Notes under the pieces: model-generated
The model's input: the letters and a program-made list of their open reading frames with translations, nothing else
Told to the model about the DNA's origin: nothing
The model's database searches: none
Source: Oscillospiraceae bacterium
GTDB taxonomy: Bacteria > Bacillota > Clostridia > Oscillospirales > Ruminococcaceae
Direction: 5' to 3'
Assembly: GCA_003516865.1 (NCBI GenBank)
Contig: DPBR01000079.1
Location: 3,160-11,984 of the forward strand
Length of the DNA: 8,825 nt
Made by a program: the position numbers and the translations under genes
In this document: positions 4,484 to 8,825 of the stretch, in pieces
Position numbering within the stretch: position 1 is the first letter of the stretch
Layout: each line of letters starts with the position of its first letter

Positions 4484-5569
4484 TTATTCCAAAAAATCAC
4501 GAAGTTTTCTGCTGCGGGTCGGGTGACGGAGTTTTCTTAGCGCCTTTGTTTCAATCTGGCGGATTCTCTCCCGTGTAACCTGAAATTCCTGACCCACTTC
4601 CTCAAGCGTTCTCTGTCTGCCGTCGATAAGTCCAAATCTGAGAATAATAACCCTGCGTTCCCTGTCGGAAAGGGTATCGAGAACATCGCTTAGCATTTGC
4701 TTAAGCATACTGTTGCAAGCCTCGTCCGCGGGCGCGGGCGCGTCCTCGTCGGGAATAAAGTCGCCAAGATGGCTGTCCTCTTCCTCGCCGATGGGCGTTT
4801 CAAGCGAAACTGGGTCCTGTGCAAGGCGGATAATCTCCCTAACCTTATCGGTTGACATTCCGAGATAGTGCGCGATTTCATCTTCGGTCGGCTCGCTTCC
4901 GTTCTCGTGAAGCAGGAAAGTTTCGGCTTTCTTGACTCTGGAGATAGTTTCAACCATATGCACGGGGATACGGATAGTTCTCGCCTGGTCGGCTATTGCG
5001 CGCGTAATCGCCTGTCTTATCCACCAAGTTGCGTAAGTTGAGAACTTGAAGCCTTTCGTATAGTCGAACTTCTCGACAGCCTTGATAAGTCCGACGTTGC
5101 CCTCCTGAATGAGGTCCAGGAACTGCATACCTCTGCGGACATACTTTTTCGCGATGCTGACGACAAGTCTTAAATTCGCCTCGGAAAGACGTTTTTTCGC
5201 GTATTCGTCGCCGGTCGCCATTCTTGCCGCGAGGTCTATTTCCTCCTCGGTTGATAGCAGCGGAATTCTGCCGATTTCCTTGAGATAGAGCTTGACGGAA
5301 TCGTCCGCGAGCATCGCGTCGGAATCGGGATTATCATAATCTCTGTCGGAATAGTCGAGAATACTGTCGATATCGAAATCCGCGTCGAAGTTATCGACAA
5401 TTTTGATATCCATTCCCGCAATTCTTTCAAAAATATTGTTAATCTGGTCGGCGTCGAAATTAAGTTCCTCAAGCGCGTCGGTTATTTCCTTGGCGGTGAG
5501 GCTGCCTTTCTTTTTACCCTGTTTAAAAAGCTCCTCCAAAGAGTTTGAAGCTCTCGTATGTTCGGACAT
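4484..5569 (-). CDS. rpoD: Primary RNA polymerase sigma factor SigA/RpoD
   Basis: 361 residues, typical of Firmicutes SigA. It directs core RNA polymerase to housekeeping promoters. In order: region 1.1-like acidic N-terminus (1-88), region 1.2 (about 89-106, LKEIGRIPLLS), region 2.2 core-binding LDLIQEGN (151-158), region 2.3-2.4 KFSTYATWWIRQAITRAI (175-192; W182, W183, Q186), region 3.0-3.1 (about 193-260), region 3.2 finger GEEEDSHLGDF (261-271), and region 4.2 TLEEVGQEFQ then VTRERIRQIE (321-340), ending in the canonical HPTRSRKLRDFLE. The start ATG overlaps the dnaG stop by one base (TAATG), so translation is probably coupled; an AGAAGGAG site (5581-5588) lies in the last dnaG codons with a long 11-nt gap. 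All hallmark residues are intact, so this copy is the likely housekeeping factor of the pair. Confidence 0.96.
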   Translation of the reverse strand: MSEHTRASNSLEELFKQGKKKGSLTAKEITDALEELNFDADQINNIFERIAGMDIKIVDNFDADFDIDSILDYSDRDYDNPDSDAMLADDSVKLYLKEIGRIPLLSTEEEIDLAARMATGDEYAKKRLSEANLRLVVSIAKKYVRRGMQFLDLIQEGNVGLIKAVEKFDYTKGFKFSTYATWWIRQAITRAIADQARTIRIPVHMVETISRVKKAETFLLHENGSEPTEDEIAHYLGMSTDKVREIIRLAQDPVSLETPIGEEEDSHLGDFIPDEDAPAPADEACNSMLKQMLSDVLDTLSDRERRVIILRFGLIDGRQRTLEEVGQEFQVTRERIRQIETKALRKLRHPTRSRKLRDFLE

Positions 5570-7317
5570 TACTTTTTCTTCTCCTTCTGACTTGCCGCGA
5601 ATTGAAGCAATTCGTCATTTGTCATTTCGTTTGCCTGTTTCAGGTCTTTTTTGCTGCCGTAATCGTTCAGCACGTTTATATAATCGTTAAGAGCCTCCTC
5701 GTCAAATGCGAACGAGAGGTCGTTTATCATACCCGTTATTCTGCCCACCTGAGCGCTGTCAAATTCCTCGTTAAACGCGGAAATATCGGGCGCGGCGCCC
5801 ATTTTAAGCCTTTTTTCAAGAAAATCATAGACTTTTTTGTTAAACTCGGTGACAAAGCCGCCCGAAAGCCGCTCGCGAACATTGTCGAGCTTGTCGGGAT
5901 TGTGATACAGAAACGCGATAATACCGCGCTCCGCCTTTTCCTCGCGGGGTGTTTTGAGCGCGTCGGGATTTACGGTATCCTTCCTGTTCGGACGAATAAG
6001 CTCGGCGGTTTCGCGTTTTTTCGCGTAAAAGCCGTTTTTCCTTGCCTGCTGTTCAACCGCTCTCCGGACGGAATCGGCGGGTATATCGCAGAGCCGCGCC
6101 GCTCTCGAAACGTAAACCTCTCGGTCAAGCGGATTGTTTATTCCCGCGAGAAAAACGACCGCTTTTTTGATAAACGCGCTTTTTCCGTCATCGCTTTTGA
6201 GGTCAATTCCGTTCGCGAGCTTGTCCATTTCGTAAGCGATAGCGCTTCCCGACTTCTCGATAAGCGCGCGAAAAGCGTCCGCTCCAAACTTTTTGATAAA
6301 CTCGTCGGGGTCTTTCGCGCCCTCCATTCTGAGAACGCGCGCGCTCACTCCCGCCTCCGCAAACAGGTTAATACCGCGCGAAGCGGCTTTCTGACCTGCC
6401 TCGTCGCTGTCGTAGGAGAGAATAACTTCTTTTTTCCCCATACGCGAAATCAAGTTCGCCTGCTCCGAGGTAAAGGACGTTCCGAGCGACGCTATCGCGC
6501 TGTCGAAGCCCGCCTGATGCATCGAAATCACGTCCATATACCCCTCGCAGAGTATGAAATAGTCTGCTTTTGAGTTTTTCGCGTAATTCAGCGCAAACAG
6601 CATATTTCGCTTCCGAAAAACCATAGTTTCATCGGAATTTAGGTATTTCGGAGTTTTTTTGTCGTCCGAGAGCGTTCTCCCGCCGAAAGCCACGATATTT
6701 CCGCGCAAATCCACAATCGGGAACATAACTCTGTTTCGGAATTTATCGTAAACCTTATTTACGTTTCGCGCGAGAAGAGCGCCGTCCGCAAGCTCAAAAT
6801 CCGAATAACCGAGATTTCGCATATAAAAATGAAGCTTGTGATAATCGTCCTCAGCGAACCCAAGCCCGAAGCGCTTTATCGTTTCAATCGACAGCCCGCG
6901 CTTTTGGAGATATTCAAGACCCGCCCTGCCCTCCGGCGAAAACAGCTTTTTGAAGAAATATTTTCCTGCGGCGCGGTTCATTTCATAGAGCCGTCTGCGC
7001 TTCTGAGCGCTCTGGTCGTTGGCGTCCTCCGGCATCGGCATACCCGCGCGCTGCGCCAGAAATTTCACAGCCTCAATATAATCAAGGCTCTCGATTAGCC
7101 TTATAAAATTCACGACGTCGCCGCCCGCGCCGCAGCCGAAGCAGTAAAAACTCTGCGTCTGCGGGTAAAAGTGGCAGGAAGGCGTTTTTTCCGTGTGAAA
7201 CGGACATCGGCAGGAAAACGTGCTGCCCGAACGCTTCAATTCAACATAGCTCTGAGCCACGGAAATAATGTCGTTATTATCGCGCAGCTCCTGCAAAAAT
7301 CCTTCGGGCAAAGCCAT
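5569..7317 (-). CDS. dnaG: DNA primase DnaG
   Basis: 582 residues, a normal length. DnaG makes the RNA primers for leading- and lagging-strand synthesis at the replication fork, working with the DnaB helicase. The N-terminal CHC2 zinc finger is complete: C38-x2-H41 and C59-x2-C62, within CPFHTEKTPS and FYCFGCGAGGD. The catalytic core spans about 110-370 and includes the TOPRIM fold with CEGYMD (E258, D262) and SYDSDEAG (D303, D305), the metal-binding acidic residues of the family. The C-terminal region from about 450 on is helical and should hold the DnaB-interacting domain; it ends in a lysine-rich stretch. The start is ATG at 7317, with AGAGGA (7325-7330) 7 nt upstream, overlapping the dgt stop codon. 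It lies between dgt and rpoD in a tight operon, like the dnaG-rpoD part of the macromolecular synthesis operon; no rpsU is present here. Confidence 0.97.
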   Translation of the reverse strand: MALPEGFLQELRDNNDIISVAQSYVELKRSGSTFSCRCPFHTEKTPSCHFYPQTQSFYCFGCGAGGDVVNFIRLIESLDYIEAVKFLAQRAGMPMPEDANDQSAQKRRRLYEMNRAAGKYFFKKLFSPEGRAGLEYLQKRGLSIETIKRFGLGFAEDDYHKLHFYMRNLGYSDFELADGALLARNVNKVYDKFRNRVMFPIVDLRGNIVAFGGRTLSDDKKTPKYLNSDETMVFRKRNMLFALNYAKNSKADYFILCEGYMDVISMHQAGFDSAIASLGTSFTSEQANLISRMGKKEVILSYDSDEAGQKAASRGINLFAEAGVSARVLRMEGAKDPDEFIKKFGADAFRALIEKSGSAIAYEMDKLANGIDLKSDDGKSAFIKKAVVFLAGINNPLDREVYVSRAARLCDIPADSVRRAVEQQARKNGFYAKKRETAELIRPNRKDTVNPDALKTPREEKAERGIIAFLYHNPDKLDNVRERLSGGFVTEFNKKVYDFLEKRLKMGAAPDISAFNEEFDSAQVGRITGMINDLSFAFDEEALNDYINVLNDYGSKKDLKQANEMTNDELLQFAASQKEKKK

Positions 7318-7329
7318 TTTCTCGTCCTC

Positions 7330-8352
7330 TTAAATTCCCATAATATACCCGCTGTTCCAGCCCCTCGGAATACAGAGAGTTCTGAAATAGTCTATTGCGT
7401 ATTCATCGGTCATACCGCTTATGAAGTCCGCGACAGCCCTTGCTATGCCGTCGCGCTCGGATATTTCAAGATAAAGCCGCGGAAGCTTGTCCTTATTCTT
7501 CATAAAATAGCCGAAAAGATACTCGACGATAAACGCCGCCTTATCCTTTTCCGCAACGGTAGGTTCCGCCCTGTACACCTTCTCGAACATAAACGCGCGA
7601 AGCTCGTCGTGCGCGCTCTGGGTTTCCTCGTCCATACGAATTTCCTCGCCGCTGTTCTCAACAAGACTTCTCACAAGGCTTGTGATGCGCTCGGTTTTCG
7701 TTTTTCCGAGAACCCGAAGCGGGCGTTCGGGAAGCATATCCTGCGTGATAACGCTTCCGCGGATTGCGTCCTCGATATCGTGGTTGATGTACGCGATTTT
7801 ATCGCAAAAACGTACGACCATTCCCTCTCTTGTGACGGGAACGTCGCCGCCCGTATGCTTCAGGATACCGTCGATAACCTCGAACGTGAGGTTAAGCCCC
7901 TTTCCGTCCTTTTCAATAACCTCGCAGACGCGCTTGCTCTGTTCGTTGTGCGCGAAACTCCCGCCAAGCTCCTTCAAAAGCTTATCGAGAGCGCGTTCGC
8001 CATCGTGACCGAACGGTGTGTGACCGAGGTCGTGACCGAGCGCGATAGCCTCCGTCAAATCCTCGTTCAGACCGAGCGCTTTCGCAACAGTGCGCGAAAT
8101 CTGGCTCACCTCAAGCGTGTGCGTAAGGCGCGTGCGATAGTGGTCGCCGAGCGGTATGAGGAACACCTGCGTCTTGTGTTTAAGGCGGCGGAACGAGTTG
8201 CAGTGAATAATCCTGTCGCGGTCACGCATAAAATCCGTGCGAAAATCGCAGGGCTTTTCGTAAACGACGCGCCCGCGGCTCATATCCGAACGGCAGGCGT
8301 ATTCGCTTAAAATCAAGCGCTCATTTTCGATAATCTTCTCGCGCGGCAGCAT
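7330..8352 (-). CDS. dgt: dGTPase-like HD-domain deoxynucleoside triphosphate triphosphohydrolase
   Basis: 340 residues from the ATG at 8352. The family hydrolyses dGTP (or other dNTPs) to the deoxynucleoside and tripolyphosphate, trimming the dNTP pool. The HD metal-binding site is visible: H81 in RLTHTLEV, H110-D111 in GHDLGHTPFGHDGE, and D187 in RFCDKIAY (numbering from the first possible codon at 8361; subtract 3 for the start used here). The N-terminal RIIHCNSFRRLKHKTQVF block is a further hallmark of this class. Length fits the shorter Dgt-like proteins found in Firmicutes rather than the ~500-residue E. coli enzyme, so substrate preference is uncertain. GTG 8361, ATG 8358 and ATG 8352 are all possible starts; AGGAA at 8362-8366 favours 8352. 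It heads the unit with dnaG and the sigma genes, with 12 nt before dnaG, consistent with a replication-linked role. Confidence 0.93.
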   Translation of the reverse strand: MLPREKIIENERLILSEYACRSDMSRGRVVYEKPCDFRTDFMRDRDRIIHCNSFRRLKHKTQVFLIPLGDHYRTRLTHTLEVSQISRTVAKALGLNEDLTEAIALGHDLGHTPFGHDGERALDKLLKELGGSFAHNEQSKRVCEVIEKDGKGLNLTFEVIDGILKHTGGDVPVTREGMVVRFCDKIAYINHDIEDAIRGSVITQDMLPERPLRVLGKTKTERITSLVRSLVENSGEEIRMDEETQSAHDELRAFMFEKVYRAEPTVAEKDKAAFIVEYLFGYFMKNKDKLPRLYLEISERDGIARAVADFISGMTDEYAIDYFRTLCIPRGWNSGYIMGI

Positions 8353-8361
8353 TTTCATCAC

Positions 8362-8366
8362 TTCCT
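8362..8366 (-). promoter_or_regulatory. Ribosome binding site of dgt
   Basis: AGGAA on the minus strand abuts the GTG at 8361, is 3 nt from the ATG at 8358 and 9 nt from the ATG at 8352. The last has the most usual spacing. No convincing -35/-10 pair was found between this site and the upstream gene. Confidence 0.5.
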
Positions 8367-8419
8367 AATTTCATCTTCTATTTAATAATACAATTTTCGA
8401 CCTTTAAAAACCTTTTTTA

Positions 8420-8456
8420 GCGCCGCATTTTCAGCGTTTTGCACAAACAGCGGCGC
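8420..8456. repeat. GC-rich inverted repeat between IMPACT-family gene and dgt
   Basis: GCGCCGC (8420-8426) and GCGGCGC (8450-8456) flank a 23-base loop. On the minus strand, on which both neighbouring genes are transcribed, no T run follows directly (TAAAAAAGG comes next). It is more likely a processing or attenuation hairpin than a strong terminator. Confidence 0.5.
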
Positions 8457-8482
8457 CATTTCAAGCGAATTTTTATTCTTAT

Positions 8483-8825
8483 TCACGCAAAATCAAACCT
8501 ACATTTTTCCTTTTCAACAACGGAAACTTTACCGCAGCACGCGTCGCAAATTCTTTCGGAGAGCGCTTTCGCGTGTTCGGCGCGAACGTAAACCGAGGAC
8601 TTCACCTGCTCCGAGAACTCCTCTGAGCAGATTTTCGCGCCAAATTCAGCGTAAATCGCGGCAAGCCTGCCGTAAAGCGAGTAATCGAGCGTTATTTCAA
8701 GCAAAACAGCCTCCGCGAAAAGCCTTATCGAAGCCGCTCCGACAGCGTCCGAGGCGGCTTTCGCATAAGCGCGCGTAAGCCCGCCCGCGCCGAGCAGAAT
8801 ACCGCCGAAATACCGCGTCACAACG
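8483..8825 (-). CDS. IMPACT/YigZ-family protein, N-terminus outside window
   Basis: The frame runs off the right edge; the last 113 residues are visible. They begin in the family's most conserved segment, VVTRYFGGILLGAGGLTRAY, followed by AKAASDAVGAA. The C-terminal half (YSLYGRLAAIYAEFGAKI and a ferredoxin-like beta-alpha fold) matches the second domain of YigZ-type proteins, usually about 200-215 residues, so roughly half is missing. Relatives are the eukaryotic translation regulator IMPACT and E. coli YigZ; nucleic-acid binding has been proposed, but the biochemical role is not settled. It stops at TGA 8485-8483. A 130-nt gap with a hairpin separates it from dgt, so it may or may not share that transcript. 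Confidence 0.9.
   Translation of the reverse strand, partial: VVTRYFGGILLGAGGLTRAYAKAASDAVGAASIRLFAEAVLLEITLDYSLYGRLAAIYAEFGAKICSEEFSEQVKSSVYVRAEHAKALSERICDACCGKVSVVEKEKCRFDFA

Noticed and set aside
3386..5569. Sigma gene duplication as an assembly artefact
   Set aside because: The copies differ throughout, with distinct N-termini and intergenic sequence, so they are real diverged paralogues.
5545..6573. Open frame of 342 codons on the + strand opposite dnaG
   Set aside because: Antisense shadow of DnaG; the minus strand has intact TOPRIM motifs and the + product resembles no known family.
7171..8310. Long open frame of 379 codons on the + strand opposite dgt and the dnaG start
   Set aside because: It lies antisense to well-recognised dGTPase and primase genes, has no recognisable domain, and is explained by the codon bias of the minus-strand genes.

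Overview
The window looks like a chromosomal segment of a low- to mid-GC Gram-positive anaerobe of the Clostridia, most likely Oscillospiraceae/Ruminococcaceae-like. The evidence is a secreted protein with a C-terminal type I dockerin, SigA-type sigma factors, AGGAGG-type ribosome binding sites, TTGACA/TATAAT promoters, and a dgt-dnaG-rpoD gene order. The taxonomic call is inference. No rRNA, tRNA, CRISPR array or phage gene was seen.

Layout. Positions 1-1320 (+) hold the C-terminal part of a dockerin-bearing extracellular protein with glycine-rich 29-30 residue repeats, closed by a strong terminator. Positions 1366-1828 (+) hold a small SAP-domain gene with a near-consensus promoter and a TTG start. 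Its open frame runs through a bidirectional terminator (1747-1781) and into the 3' end of the convergent HU-family gene (1794-2129, -). A 301-base AT-rich spacer carries the divergent HU and tetR promoters. The TetR-family gene (2431-3012, +) ends in a consensus Shine-Dalgarno sequence with no gene behind it. A 373-base noncoding stretch follows with three copies of a 21-base repeat; two of them bound a fold-back, MITE-like element of about 227 bp.

From 3386 to the right edge everything reads leftward: IMPACT/YigZ-family protein (cut by the edge), dGTPase-like HD hydrolase, DNA primase DnaG, canonical SigA/RpoD, and then a second, diverged primary-type sigma factor in tandem. The last four are tightly packed (12-nt gap, 1-nt TAATG overlap, 39-nt gap), so they are probably one transcription unit. 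This is a version of the macromolecular synthesis operon, linking dNTP pool control, replication priming and transcription initiation.

The most interesting points are the tandem pair of full-length primary-type sigma factors with a perfect dyad between them, the repeat element joined exactly at the tetR stop codon behind an orphan ribosome binding site, the HU-like protein lacking the usual arm-tip motif, and the SAP-domain gene that seems to have lost its natural C-terminus.
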